A stretch of DNA of 64,000 nt, taken from Rhodospira trueperi. Its GTDB lineage: Bacteria; Pseudomonadota; Alphaproteobacteria; Rhodospirillales; Rhodospirillaceae. Below the pieces are notes generated by a model. It saw only the letters and a program-made list of their open reading frames with translations. It did no database searches and was not told the DNA's origin. Both the position numbers and the translations under genes were made by a program. The DNA lies in the NCBI RefSeq assembly GCF_900101965.1, contig NZ_FNAP01000004.1, positions 213,318 through 277,317 of the forward strand, written 5' to 3'. Every line of letters begins with the position of its first letter. Position 1 is the first letter of the stretch. Shown in pieces: positions 1 to 8,672 of the stretch.

Positions 1-452
1 AGTTCCTCGTCGCGGAAGCGCAGCACCGTCTCGCGCAGGCCGCTTTCATCGTCGCCCAGCGCATCGGCCTGTGTCTTGTAGTGGCCGTCGATGGCCTCCT
101 CGACCGCCACCGTGCAGGCCATCGCCGCCTTCTCCCCCATCAGGGCAGTGCCGGCCCCAAGGGCGAACCCCAGAACGTGCCAGACCGGAGCCATCGCGGT
201 GGGGCGCACCCGGCGCTGGCGAATCAGGTCGTTGAAGGTGTCGAGGTGAACCTGCTCCTGGTCGCGCATGTGCCGCAGCACTGCCGCGTTGGCGGTGCGA
301 TTGCCGAGCACGGCCATCTGGCCTTCGTAGATGCGCACGGCGCCGTACTCGCCGGCCTGATCGACCCGGATCATGCGTTCGAGCTCGGCGCGCGGGGTGC
401 GATCGCCGGGCAGGCGGCGGGGGGGCGGCGCGGCGGTTTCGGAATCGGTCAT
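1..452 (-). CDS. coq7: Demethoxyubiquinone hydroxylase, COQ7 family (3' end beyond window)
   Basis: Di-iron monooxygenase that hydroxylates a late ubiquinone intermediate at C6. Reading the minus strand from the ATG at 452 gives MTDSETAAPPPRR, then RMIRVDQAGEYGAVRIYEGQ, whose Glu is the first iron ligand, and RDQEQVHLDTFNDL, the E..H ligand pair, followed by AVEEAIDGHY with the next Glu ligands. The frame is open to the window edge, so the C-terminus is missing. The start overlaps the stop of the upstream dsbB-like gene (ATGA), so the two are probably co-transcribed. The family is well conserved and the assignment is firm. Confidence 0.9.
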   Translation of the reverse strand, partial: MTDSETAAPPPRRLPGDRTPRAELERMIRVDQAGEYGAVRIYEGQMAVLGNRTANAAVLRHMRDQEQVHLDTFNDLIRQRRVRPTAMAPVWHVLGFALGAGTALMGEKAAMACTVAVEEAIDGHYKTQADALGDDESGLRETVLRFRDEE

Positions 453-982
453 CGTTCTCTCCAGCGGTCGGGCCGGCGGACGCCCCACAGGGCTAGACCC
501 GCCAGCAACATGGAAATCATCATGTTGTATCCAGCCAGCGAGATTCCAAGCAGCGACCACGGAATGGCATCGCACGGGACGATCTCCGGTGCTTCCAGGG
601 CTTGGCGCAGATCCGCCAGATTGGTGGAGAGGTCGACCGGTGGCGCGGTCTCGCCGCCGCACTGGGCCGTTCCCGCCCACCAGTGCTGCTCGACACCGAC
701 GTGATAGCCGGCTAGGCCCGCGCTGGCCAGGAACACCAGACCGATCAGGGCCGTCAGCCGGCGCGCCCAGCGCCCGGGCATGCGGGGGACTGCGGCCACT
801 CCGGCCAGAACGGCCACCAGCGCTGGCGGAATGCGCTGATAGACGCACAGGATGCACGGCGCGATGCCCATGACATGCTCGATGAACAGGGCGCCGAGCA
901 CCAAGCCCAGGCCGGCGGTCAGCAAAAGGAATGGAACGGGTCGGAGCGCGCGCGGGGCGCCGACGACAAGGGAGGAGGTCAT
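449..982 (-). CDS. DsbB-family disulfide bond formation membrane protein
   Basis: Inner-membrane quinone-linked thiol oxidase of the DsbB type, which re-oxidises a periplasmic DsbA-like partner. Four hydrophobic segments are visible. The first periplasmic loop carries CILC (a CxxC pair) just after the first membrane segment. A second pair, CGG and VPCDAIPW, lies in the other periplasmic loop, as in DsbB. I start at 982 (MTSSLVV) because the first transmembrane helix begins soon after; an in-frame ATG at 1021 preceded by GGGGA is a real alternative. The stop overlaps the coq7 start by 4 bp, coupling a quinone-using enzyme with a quinone-making one. Confidence 0.8.
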   Translation of the reverse strand: MTSSLVVGAPRALRPVPFLLLTAGLGLVLGALFIEHVMGIAPCILCVYQRIPPALVAVLAGVAAVPRMPGRWARRLTALIGLVFLASAGLAGYHVGVEQHWWAGTAQCGGETAPPVDLSTNLADLRQALEAPEIVPCDAIPWSLLGISLAGYNMMISMLLAGLALWGVRRPDRWRER

Positions 983-1180
983 ATCGGACTCTGCTTCGAT
1001 GCCCGGGATCGGGGCGGTCATCGTCCCCGGTCGATGGGGACCTGGGCAGGATATGCGCCTTTCTCCCAAGGCTGCGCAAGGGCGACACGGGGCGATTTCA
1101 TTCCTATATCAACGGCAGCCGGGCGGGCCGGCCCGCCCGGTCTCCACCGATCCGTCTCCTGCTATCTGGACCCATTCCCC

Positions 1181-1765
1181 ATGACCACGCTTGTCGAACG
1201 CCTGCAACGCCGCGAATCCACGTCGGCCAAGCATCTGACCGACCCTGGTCCCACCGACGACGAGTTGGCCGAGGTGCTGCGCGCCGCCGTGGCGGTGCCG
1301 GAGCACGGTGCCATCCGGCCGTGGCGGTTCCTTGTGTTGCGCGAACCCGGCCAGCGCCGCCTGAGCGAGGTGTTCGTCGCCGACCTGCTGTCCCAAAACC
1401 CCGACGCGCCAGAAGAGGAGATCGCCAAGCGCCGCGAAGGACCGGTGCGCGCGCCGCTTCTCCTGGTGGTCGCGGCCTCGCCGCGCGTTCATCCCAAGGT
1501 GCCGGAGGTCGAGCAGGTGGTCAGCGCCGGCTTGTGTGCCTACGTCATCCAGGCGTGCTTTCACGACATGGGGTACGGCGCGGTGTGGGTGACCGGCAAG
1601 CCGGCCTACAGCGACCGTGTCAAGGCGGCGCTGGGCTTGGAGCCCGCCGACCATATCGTCGGGTTCGTTCACGTCGGCACACGCGGTCCGGAGGCCGGCG
1701 CGCGGCCCAAGACGCGCCCGGATCCGGACGGCTTCGTGACGGAATGGACAGGCGCGGACGGATAA
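1181..1765 (+). CDS. Nitroreductase family FMN-dependent oxidoreductase
   Basis: 194-residue nitroreductase-fold flavoprotein resembling the YdjA/TdcF-like subgroup. The N-terminal part has RRESTSAKHL, where the early Arg/Ser contact FMN, and PEHGAIRPWRFLVL, the family's 'P(S/E)..N/R.QPW.F' region. The C-terminal part has GYGAVWVTG and DHIVGFVHVGT, matching the FMN-binding glycine strand. Physiological substrate is unknown; nitroaromatics or quinone-like acceptors are typical for the fold. It stands alone, head-to-head with the dsbB-like gene, followed by a 150-bp gap to ycjX. The frame is open far upstream, but the ATG at 1181 gives the length and N-terminus expected of the family. Confidence 0.85.
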   Translation: MTTLVERLQRRESTSAKHLTDPGPTDDELAEVLRAAVAVPEHGAIRPWRFLVLREPGQRRLSEVFVADLLSQNPDAPEEEIAKRREGPVRAPLLLVVAASPRVHPKVPEVEQVVSAGLCAYVIQACFHDMGYGAVWVTGKPAYSDRVKAALGLEPADHIVGFVHVGTRGPEAGARPKTRPDPDGFVTEWTGADG

Positions 1766-1915
1766 CGATTCGATCCGGCTCGGCCTCAAAATCCCTGATG
1801 TTTTCCATGGCAAGGCCGGGGCGCGGGACTTAGACTGTCGGCACGCCGCGCGACGCGGGAGCGGACCCATCCCGTCCCGCGCGGCGGCCTGGAGGGGACA
1901 CCAAAGGCGGCGGCG

Positions 1916-3292
1916 ATGAAGACCCTGGAAGACCTGCTGTCACGGCGCATCTATCTCGGCGTCACCGGCCTGTCGCGGGCCGGCAAGACCGTGTTCGTGA
2001 CTTCCCTGCTGCACAACCTGCTGCGCGCCGATCCGACGACGGAGGAAAGCCCGCTGCGTGGCTTCGATCCGTTCGACGAGGGCCGGCTGGTGGGCGCAGT
2101 GCTGCGCCACGATGCCAACGCGACGGTGCCGGAGTTCCCGTACCGCAAGGCCGTGGACGCGCTGACCGGCGAGTCGCCCCAGTGGCCGGAGCCGACGCGC
2201 GGCATCAGCCGCATCCGCGCCGATATCCGCTTCAAGCGGGCGGAGGGGCTGGGCGCCAATGCCGCCGCCCAGTTCGGCATGACCGAAGCGACGCTGCAAT
2301 TGGAGATCGTCGACTATCCCGGGGAATGGCTGGTCGATCTGCCCATGCTGGGGCAGGATTTCGATTCGTGGTCGTCCACCATGGTCGCCCAGGCCCAGCG
2401 CGGCAGCCGCGCCGAGCTGGCGCGCGAGTGGCTGGCCTTCGTCAGTGCCCGCGCCCCCGGCGCCGACCATGACGAGGAATGGGCCGAGCAGGCCGCGGCG
2501 CTTTACACGGACTATCTGCACGCCTGTAACGAGGCGCGGCTGCGCTATCTCCAGCCCGGCCGCTTCCTGCACCCGGCGGACCTGAAGGGCGCCTCCGTGC
2601 TGCGCTTCTGCCCGCTGCCCAATCTGGGCGCCAAGGCGCCGCCGGGCAGCCTGCACGCGGCCTTCCGGGGCAAGTTCCAGGACTATCAGAACAAGGTCGT
2701 GCGCGCCTTCTTCCGCAAGCATTTCGCCGGCCTGGACCGCCAGATCGTGCTGGTGGACACGCTGACCGCGCTCAACGACGGCCAGGAGGCCTTCGACGAC
2801 ATGAGCGAGGCGCTGGCCAACATCCTGGAGAGCTTCCGCCACGGTAAGAACAGCCTGTTGGGCTGGCTGATGGGCCGGCGCATCTCCCGCGTGCTGTTCG
2901 CCGCCACCAAGGCGGACCATGTGATTCGCGGCGACCGCCTGCATCTGGAGAACCTGACCCGGCGCATGCTGCATGTGCTGGACGAGAAGAACACCATCAA
3001 GACCGCCGCCGACATCGATGTCGCCTCGCTGGCGTCGGTGCGCGCCACCCGGGACACCCGGCGTACCGACAACGGCCGCGAGATCCTGCTCGGCCGCCGC
3101 CCGGGCGACATCGAGGATACCCCGCTGGAGCCGGGCGCCATTCCGCTGGATTTCCCGCCCGACTGGGGGGCGCTGAACTACCGCTATTGGGACTTCCAGC
3201 CGCTGCCCGATCCGGGCTGGCGACACGGCGGCTTTCCTACCCTGCGCATGCCGGAGATCATGAATTTCCTGATCGGGGAGGATCTGCGATGA
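1916..3292 (+). CDS. ycjX: YcjX-family P-loop NTPase (DUF463)
   Basis: Predicted nucleotide-binding protein of the YcjX/DUF463 family, linked to stress responses in enterobacteria but without a settled biochemical role. The P-loop GLSRAGKT is at residues 18-25, and the family-typical segment LEIVDYPGEWLVDLPML follows at about 127-143 (a Walker B-like DYPGEW). At 458 residues it is close to the usual length. The gene overlaps ycjF by 4 bp (ATGA), and the two form the conserved ycjX-ycjF pair, so the products probably act together at the membrane. Confidence 0.93.
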   Translation: MKTLEDLLSRRIYLGVTGLSRAGKTVFVTSLLHNLLRADPTTEESPLRGFDPFDEGRLVGAVLRHDANATVPEFPYRKAVDALTGESPQWPEPTRGISRIRADIRFKRAEGLGANAAAQFGMTEATLQLEIVDYPGEWLVDLPMLGQDFDSWSSTMVAQAQRGSRAELAREWLAFVSARAPGADHDEEWAEQAAALYTDYLHACNEARLRYLQPGRFLHPADLKGASVLRFCPLPNLGAKAPPGSLHAAFRGKFQDYQNKVVRAFFRKHFAGLDRQIVLVDTLTALNDGQEAFDDMSEALANILESFRHGKNSLLGWLMGRRISRVLFAATKADHVIRGDRLHLENLTRRMLHVLDEKNTIKTAADIDVASLASVRATRDTRRTDNGREILLGRRPGDIEDTPLEPGAIPLDFPPDWGALNYRYWDFQPLPDPGWRHGGFPTLRMPEIMNFLIGEDLR

Positions 3293-4362
3293 ATGACCGT
3301 CGATTGCCGCCCGGATCTGTCTCCCGCAAGGGTGGGGTTGGGTCCACGCCGCGCCAGCCGGGCGTGATCGACCCCACCCTGGTCATGGGCGCCGAGTCGT
3401 CGCGCCCCGATCCCCGCCATGCGGCCGAGGCCGAGGCTCCCCCGCCGCGCATGGACGCGCCGCAGTCGGTCCGCGACCCCGGGGCGTCGGCGCCGCTGCC
3501 GGTGGCGTCCGTCGAGGAGATCGCGGCCCCGCGCCCGGAGCGCCCCTCGCGCTGGGGTCGGGTGGTCTGGCTGTTCGTGGCCATGGTCGCCAGCTTCCTG
3601 CTCTACGACACCGGCCGCGCCCTGGTGGACATCTGGTCCCGCGATTGGATCGGCGCCGCCGTGCTGACGGCGCTGGCCGTTGCCTTCGTGGCCGCGTTGA
3701 TTTCGGCCACGCTGATCGAACTGCGCGCCGTGCGCCGGCTCGGCGAGGTGGCCCGCTTCCGCGAGGCCTTGAACCGGTCGCTGGAGCACGACTCGGGCAC
3801 CCGGCTGCGCCGCACCCTGGAACCGACGCTGGCCCTGATCCGCGCCCGCCGGCCGGAGCTGGTCAAGGCGTTCGGCCAGCGCACCCAGGGCCTGACGGAG
3901 TGTGACGCCATCCTGAAGCAGTTCCGGGGAGCCGTTTTGACGCCGCTGGATCAGGAAGCGCGCCGCGTCGTGCGCGCCAACGCGCTGACGGTGATGGGGG
4001 CAACGGCGGTGGCGCCGCACCCGGCGCTCGACGTGGTGATCGTGCTGTGGCGCAGCACCGTCATGGTGCGCCGGGTGGCGGAGGTCTACGGCCTGCGGCC
4101 CAGCGGACTGTCCACCCTGGTGCTGACCAAACAGGTGGTGGTCAACGCCGCCATCGCCGTGGCCGCCGATCCCACCGGGGATCTGGTCGCCAACACGCTG
4201 GGCGGCGGACTGGCGGAGAAGATCTCGGCGCGCTTCGCCGAGGGCTCGATCTCCGGCCTGCGCGCCATGCGCCTGGGCGCCCGAGCCATCGAGACCTGCC
4301 GGCCGCTGCCGTTCGAGCCGGACGAGCGCAAGGGGATGTGGCACACCCTGACCCAGGGGTAG
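3289..4362 (+). CDS. ycjF: YcjF/TIGR01620-family inner-membrane protein
   Basis: Membrane protein of 357 residues encoded directly after ycjX. It has a long polar Pro/Ala-rich N-terminal segment (about 90 residues), then two adjacent transmembrane helices (about 91-110 and 121-145), then a soluble C-terminal DUF697-like domain containing GATAVAPHPALDVVIVLWRS. I chose the ATG that overlaps the ycjX stop because it gives the tight pair seen in other proteobacteria; a longer frame upstream would run through ycjX. Function is unknown; it is inferred to be the membrane partner of the YcjX NTPase. Confidence 0.9.
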   Translation: MNDRRLPPGSVSRKGGVGSTPRQPGVIDPTLVMGAESSRPDPRHAAEAEAPPPRMDAPQSVRDPGASAPLPVASVEEIAAPRPERPSRWGRVVWLFVAMVASFLLYDTGRALVDIWSRDWIGAAVLTALAVAFVAALISATLIELRAVRRLGEVARFREALNRSLEHDSGTRLRRTLEPTLALIRARRPELVKAFGQRTQGLTECDAILKQFRGAVLTPLDQEARRVVRANALTVMGATAVAPHPALDVVIVLWRSTVMVRRVAEVYGLRPSGLSTLVLTKQVVVNAAIAVAADPTGDLVANTLGGGLAEKISARFAEGSISGLRAMRLGARAIETCRPLPFEPDERKGMWHTLTQG

Positions 4363-4394
4363 GACGGATTCCGGTTCGATCTGTCGACGATCAC

Positions 4395-4495
4395 GTGTCG
4401 GGCGGGTGACCGATGGGCCCCCGCCGCCCCTTGGCTTGGCGGCGGCTGTCCTTCGGCCAGCCGCCCCACAGGTGCGAACGATTGAGCCGGAAACC
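4395..4495. repeat. Dispersed double-hairpin intergenic repeat, copy 1
   Basis: A GC-rich block of two consecutive hairpins lies between ycjF and tyrS. The first is GGCGGGTG...cccCCGCC and the second is GGCGGC...GCCGCC around the loop TGTCCTTCGGCCA, followed by the tail ACAGGTGCGAACG..TTG AGCCGGAAACCG. The same order and loops recur at 25468-25574 downstream of icd. Both copies lie just past the 3' end of a plus-strand gene and face the 3' end of a minus-strand gene, so they resemble REP/BIME elements. A role in transcription termination or mRNA protection is possible but not shown. Confidence 0.75.
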
Positions 4496-4529
4496 GCACC
4501 ACACAGCCGCGAAGGCGGCGCCCCCGAGC

Positions 4530-5780
4530 CTATCCCACCTTCACCAGGGCGTGTTGTTTCTTGCCGGCGGACAGCTTGATCTCGCCGCCGGAGAGGTCGG
4601 CCGAGGTGATCGCGCGGTTGATGTCGGTGATCGCCGCGCCGTTCAGGCGCGCCCCGCCGCCCTTGATGAGCCGCTTGGCCTCGCCGTTGGACGCCGTCAG
4701 CCCGGCCCGGGTAAACAGCGTCGACGCGGGAATGCCGGCCTCCAAGTCCGCCGCCTCCACGGTCACGGTGGGCAGGTCCTCGCCCACGCCGCCCTGCTCG
4801 AACACCGCCTTGGCGGTTTCCGCCGCCGCCCGCGCGGCCTCTTCGCCGTGCGCCAGCGTGGTCGCCTCGTGCGCGAGGACCTTCTTGGCCTCGTTGATCT
4901 CGGCCCCGCCCAACGCCTCCAACCGGGCGATCTCGTCCAGCGGCAGTTCGGTGAACAGGCGCAGGAAGCGGCCGACGTCGGCATCCTCCGTGTTGCGCCA
5001 GAACTGCCAGTAGTCGTAGGGGCTCAACTGATCCTCGTTGAGCCACACCGCGCCCTGCGCGCTCTTGCCCATCTTGGCGCCCGAGGCGGTGGTGATGAGC
5101 GGTACCGTCAGGCCGAACAGCGACAGGCCGTCGCAGCGCCGGCCCAGTTCCACGCCGTTGACGATGTTGCCCCACTGGTCGGCGCCGCCCATCTGCAGGC
5201 GCACGCCGTCGCGGCGTGCCAACTCCAGGAAGTCGTAGGCCTGGAGGATCATGTAGTTGAACTCCAGGAACGACAGATGGTGCTCGCGCTCCAGCCGCAA
5301 TTTCACCGAATCGAACGTAAGCATGCGGTTGATGGAGAAATGCGGCCCATAATCGCGCAGGAAGGAGATGTACCCAAGGCAATCAAGCCAGTCCGCGTTG
5401 TTGACCATCACGGCGTCGGTCGGGCCGTCGCCGAACGTCAGGTATTTTGAGAACACGCCCTTGATGCCGGCCATGTTGGCGGCGATCTCGTCATCGGTCA
5501 GCATCTTGCGGACGTCGTCGCGGCCGGTCGGATCGCCCACACGGGTGGTGCCGCCGCCCATCAGAACGACCGGACGGTGGCCGGCTTTCTGGAGCCATCG
5601 CAGCAGCATGATGGACACCAACGAGCCCACGTGCAGACTGGGCGCCGTGCAGTCGTAACCGATATAGGCGGACACGACCTCCTTCGACAGCACAGCGTCG
5701 AGTTCCTCTGTGTGTGTGCAGGCGTCCACGAAACCACGCTCGTGAACGGTGCGCAGGAAGTCGGAGGACAGGGTCGTCAT
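4530..5780 (-). CDS. tyrS: Tyrosyl-tRNA synthetase
   Basis: Class I aminoacyl-tRNA synthetase that charges tRNA-Tyr in the cytoplasm. 416 residues. The HIGH signature appears as HVGS (residues 50-53) after PSL, and the KMSKS signature as KMGKS (236-240). Tyrosine-binding features [11 protein letters not shown] and the [10 protein letters not shown] segment near 197-206 are present. The C-terminal part (about 350-416), with [16 protein letters not shown], is the S4 RNA-binding domain. It is divergent from anmK, an arrangement seen in many alphaproteobacteria. Confidence 0.97.
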   Translation of the reverse strand: MTTLSSDFLRTVHERGFVDACTHTEELDAVLSKEVVSAYIGYDCTAPSLHVGSLVSIMLLRWLQKAGHRPVVLMGGGTTRVGDPTGRDDVRKMLTDDEIAANMAGIKGVFSKYLTFGDGPTDAVMVNNADWLDCLGYISFLRDYGPHFSINRMLTFDSVKLRLEREHHLSFLEFNYMILQAYDFLELARRDGVRLQMGGADQWGNIVNGVELGRRCDGLSLFGLTVPLITTASGAKMGKSAQGAVWLNEDQLSPYDYWQFWRNTEDADVGRFLRLFTELPLDEIARLEALGGAEINEAKKVLAHEATTLAHGEEAARAAAETAKAVFEQGGVGEDLPTVTVEAADLEAGIPASTLFTRAGLTASNGEAKRLIKGGGARLNGAAITDINRAITSADLSGGEIKLSAGKKQHALVKVG

Positions 5781-5876
5781 GGGGTCGGCTTTCGTGTGAG
5801 TGTGACGCGGGCCCTTGCGGCGGGGGCCGCTCCTTTAGCACACTCGCCGGGTCTGGAAAAGAAAGGGCGACCGCCG

Positions 5877-7046
5877 ATGATCCCCTTCCCGAAGGGTCTG
5901 TCCCGCACACCGGCCGCCCGTCCGGGGCCACTGGGCCCCGTGGCCGACGCGCCGCACGGCTTCGGCGGCACATGGCTGGCTGTCGGCCTGATGAGCGGGA
6001 CCTCCATGGACGGCATTGATGCCGCCATCATCGAAACCGATGGCGAGACCGTGGTCGGCGTCGGCCCCTCCCTGACGCTGCCCTATGACGACGCGTTCCG
6101 GGACCGACTGCGCGCCATGCTGGGCCGCACATCGCTGGACGATGAGGACGGGCGCCGCTTGCATCGGGACCTCGCCCTGCGGCATGCCGAAGCGGTGCGC
6201 GCCCTGCTGAAGGGATCGGAGGTCACGCCGGACCTGATCGGCTTTCATGGCCATACGCTGTGGCACGATCCGAAGGCCGGGGTGACCGTGCAGGCCGGAG
6301 ATCCCGCGCTTCTGGCCCGTGAACTCGGTGTTCCCGTGGTGGCCGACCTGCGACAGGCGGATGTCGCGGCGGGGGGCGAGGGCGCGCCGCTGGTGCCGAT
6401 CTATCACGCGGCCCTGGCCGAGGGCCTGGACCGGCCGCTGGTGGTCCTGAACATCGGGGGCGTGGCCAACGTCACCTGGATCGGCAAACGCGGCCCCAAG
6501 GACCTGATCGCGTTCGACACCGGCCCCGGCAACGGGCCGCTGGACGACTGGGTGGCCCGTCACACAGGCGAACCCTGCGACCGGGACGGCCGGCTGGCGG
6601 CGGCGGGCTCGCTGGACGAGGTCCGGCTGCTGCGCCTGATGGACCATGCCTATTTCGCGCGTCCGGCCCCGAAGTCGCTGGACCGCAAGGACTTCGACCA
6701 TGTCCCGGGCATCGTCGAGGGCTTGTCGCTGGAGGATGGCGCGACCACGCTGACGGCGTTCATCGTCGCCGCCGTGGTGCAGTCGGCGACCCACCTCCCA
6801 CGATCCCCGGTGCGCTGGGTGGTCACCGGCGGGGGGCGTCACAATCCCGTTCTGATGGACACCCTGACCGGCTGGCTGGGCGCCCCGGTGCAACCGGTCG
6901 AGGCGGTCGGCTGGAACGGCGACGCTCTGGAGGCCCAGGCCTTCGCCTTCCTGGCCGCCCGCCACCGGCGCAATCTGCCGATCACATTTCCCGGAACCAC
7001 CGGCGCGCCCGAACCGATGACGGGGGGGCGCCTGTACCGGCCGTAA
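5877..7046 (+). CDS. anmK: Anhydro-N-acetylmuramic acid kinase
   Basis: Phosphorylates and hydrolyses 1,6-anhydroMurNAc to MurNAc-6-phosphate during cell-wall recycling. The 389-residue protein has the N-terminal phosphate-binding LMSGTSMDGIDAA, then GFHGHTLWHDP, VVADLRQADVAAGGEGAPLVP and FDTGPGNGPLDDW, all characteristic of AnmK, and a C-terminal VVTGGGRHNPVL. The ATG at 5877 leaves a short variable N-terminal extension before the core; the frame is open upstream into the divergent tyrS region. Divergent from tyrS with a 96-bp spacer. Confidence 0.95.
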   Translation: MIPFPKGLSRTPAARPGPLGPVADAPHGFGGTWLAVGLMSGTSMDGIDAAIIETDGETVVGVGPSLTLPYDDAFRDRLRAMLGRTSLDDEDGRRLHRDLALRHAEAVRALLKGSEVTPDLIGFHGHTLWHDPKAGVTVQAGDPALLARELGVPVVADLRQADVAAGGEGAPLVPIYHAALAEGLDRPLVVLNIGGVANVTWIGKRGPKDLIAFDTGPGNGPLDDWVARHTGEPCDRDGRLAAAGSLDEVRLLRLMDHAYFARPAPKSLDRKDFDHVPGIVEGLSLEDGATTLTAFIVAAVVQSATHLPRSPVRWVVTGGGRHNPVLMDTLTGWLGAPVQPVEAVGWNGDALEAQAFAFLAARHRRNLPITFPGTTGAPEPMTGGRLYRP

Positions 7047-7180
7047 GACCGGCCGACGAAAGAGCCTCCCTTTGGGCGGCCGTGGCCACGTCGTGACCCC
7101 AAGCCGGACGAGTCATCCTTTTCGTCGCTCGGCTCTATACGAAAACCGCTTGATCGGTTCGCGTTCTTCGACCGGCTTTC

Positions 7181-7275
7181 CGTAGGTTGGGGTGAGGTGC
7201 CACGCACCGCACCCCAACGTTTCGGCCCCCAGAACCGAACGATGTTGGGGTTCGCTACGCTCACCCCAACCTACG
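7181..7275. repeat. Intergenic element with 15-bp inverted ends
   Basis: The arms CGTAGGTTGGGGTGA (7181-7195) and TCACCCCAACCTACG (7261-7275) are perfect inverted repeats around a 65-bp centre, which itself contains ACCCCAACG/CGATGTTGGGGT. It lies between the convergent anmK and rarA genes. No flanking target duplication is evident. It looks like a palindromic intergenic element of the kind commonly dispersed in proteobacterial genomes, but it is the only copy in this window. Confidence 0.6.
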
Positions 7276-7313
7276 CATTTGCGAACGGATCAAAAGGTCT
7301 TCGTATTAGAGGG

Positions 7314-8672
7314 TCACGGGTCTTCCGGCTGTTCCGCCCGTTTCGCCCGCAGTTTGTCCCAATAGGCCAACCGCTTGCGGATCTCGCGCTCGAAGCCGCG
7401 GTCGGGCGGGGCGTAGAACCGCTCCCGCTCCATGCCCTCCGGAAAGTAGTTCTGGCCGGAAAAGCCATCCTCGGTGTCATGGTCGTAGGCATAGCCGGCG
7501 CCGTAGCCCAGGTCCTTCATCATCGCCGTGGGCGCGTTGAGGATGTGCATCGGCGGCATCAGGCTGCCGGTGCGTTTGGCCGCGCGTCGCGCCGCGCCGA
7601 GCGCCACATAGCCGGCGTTGCTCTTGGGCGCCGTGCCCAGGTAGACCACCAGATGGGCGATGGCCAGATCGCCCTCGGGGCTGCCCAGGCGGTCGTAAAT
7701 CTCCCACGCGGCGATGGCCTGTTCGGCCGCCGCCGGGTCGGCCATGCCGATGTCCTCCACCGCGAACCGGGTGAGCCGGCGCAGAATGTAGGCCGGGTCC
7801 TCGCCGCCCACTAGCATGCGCGCCAGCCAGTACAGCGCCGCGTCTGTGTCCGATCCGCGCAGCGACTTGTGAAGCGCGGAGATGAGGTTGTAGTGCTCCT
7901 CGCGGTCCTTGTCGTAGACGGGGGCGCGGCGTTGGGCCACGCGGGCCAGCCCCTCCGGGTTCAGCGGCGCCATGCCCTCGCCCTCGGCCTGCTTGAGGGC
8001 GAACAGCGCCTCGGCCAGGGTGAGCAGGTAGCGGCCGTCGCCGTCGGCCATGGCCCGCAGGGTGGCGCGGGCCTCGTCGGTCAGGGGCAGCGCTTCGCCG
8101 GTGGCGGCCTCGGCCCGGGCCATCAGCCGATCCAGCCCCTCGTCGTCCAACCGCCGCAGCACGAACACCCGCATCCGCGACAACAACGCGGCGTTCAACT
8201 CGAAGCTGGGATTCTCGGTCGTCGCCCCCACCAGAATGACCGTGCCGTCCTCGACATAGGGCAGAAAACCGTCCTGCTGGGCGCGGTTGAAGCGGTGGAT
8301 CTCATCCACGAACAGCAAGGTGCCGCGCTGTTCCCGCCGACGCCGTTCCCGCGCCGCCTGGAACACCTTGCGCAGGTCGGCGACGCCGGAGAACACCGCA
8401 GACAGCGGCTCGAAATGCAGATCGACGTGATGGGCTAGCAGACGGGCGAGCGTGGTCTTGCCGCACCCCGGCGGCCCCCAGAACACGAGGGAGGCCAAGC
8501 GCCCCGCCGCCAGCATCTGGCGCAGCGGACCGTCGGCGCCGAGCAGGTGATCCTGCCCGACCACATCGTCGAGCGACTGCGGCCGCAGGCGGTCGGGCAG
8601 CGGCCGCGACGGATCGTCGTCAGGCACCGCCGACGACGCGGACGCCTCCGATGTCCCGAACAGGTCGCTCAT
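7314..8672 (-). CDS. rarA: Replication-associated recombination protein A (AAA+ ATPase)
   Basis: RarA/MgsA AAA+ protein acting at stalled replication forks with the clamp loader and SSB. Starting at the ATG at 8672 (MSDLFG), Walker A GPPGCGKT is at residues 66-73 and Walker B LLFVDEIHRF at about 119-128, followed by the sensor-1 region GATTENPSFELN and sensor-2/helical segments. The C-terminal MgsA domain includes NYFPEGMERERFY. The start overlaps the stop of the upstream protease gene by 4 bp (ATGA), so the two form an operon, an arrangement common in alphaproteobacteria. A longer start at 8726 lies inside the protease gene and is less likely. Confidence 0.96.
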   Translation of the reverse strand: MSDLFGTSEASASSAVPDDDPSRPLPDRLRPQSLDDVVGQDHLLGADGPLRQMLAAGRLASLVFWGPPGCGKTTLARLLAHHVDLHFEPLSAVFSGVADLRKVFQAARERRRREQRGTLLFVDEIHRFNRAQQDGFLPYVEDGTVILVGATTENPSFELNAALLSRMRVFVLRRLDDEGLDRLMARAEAATGEALPLTDEARATLRAMADGDGRYLLTLAEALFALKQAEGEGMAPLNPEGLARVAQRRAPVYDKDREEHYNLISALHKSLRGSDTDAALYWLARMLVGGEDPAYILRRLTRFAVEDIGMADPAAAEQAIAAWEIYDRLGSPEGDLAIAHLVVYLGTAPKSNAGYVALGAARRAAKRTGSLMPPMHILNAPTAMMKDLGYGAGYAYDHDTEDGFSGQNYFPEGMERERFYAPPDRGFEREIRKRLAYWDKLRAKRAEQPEDP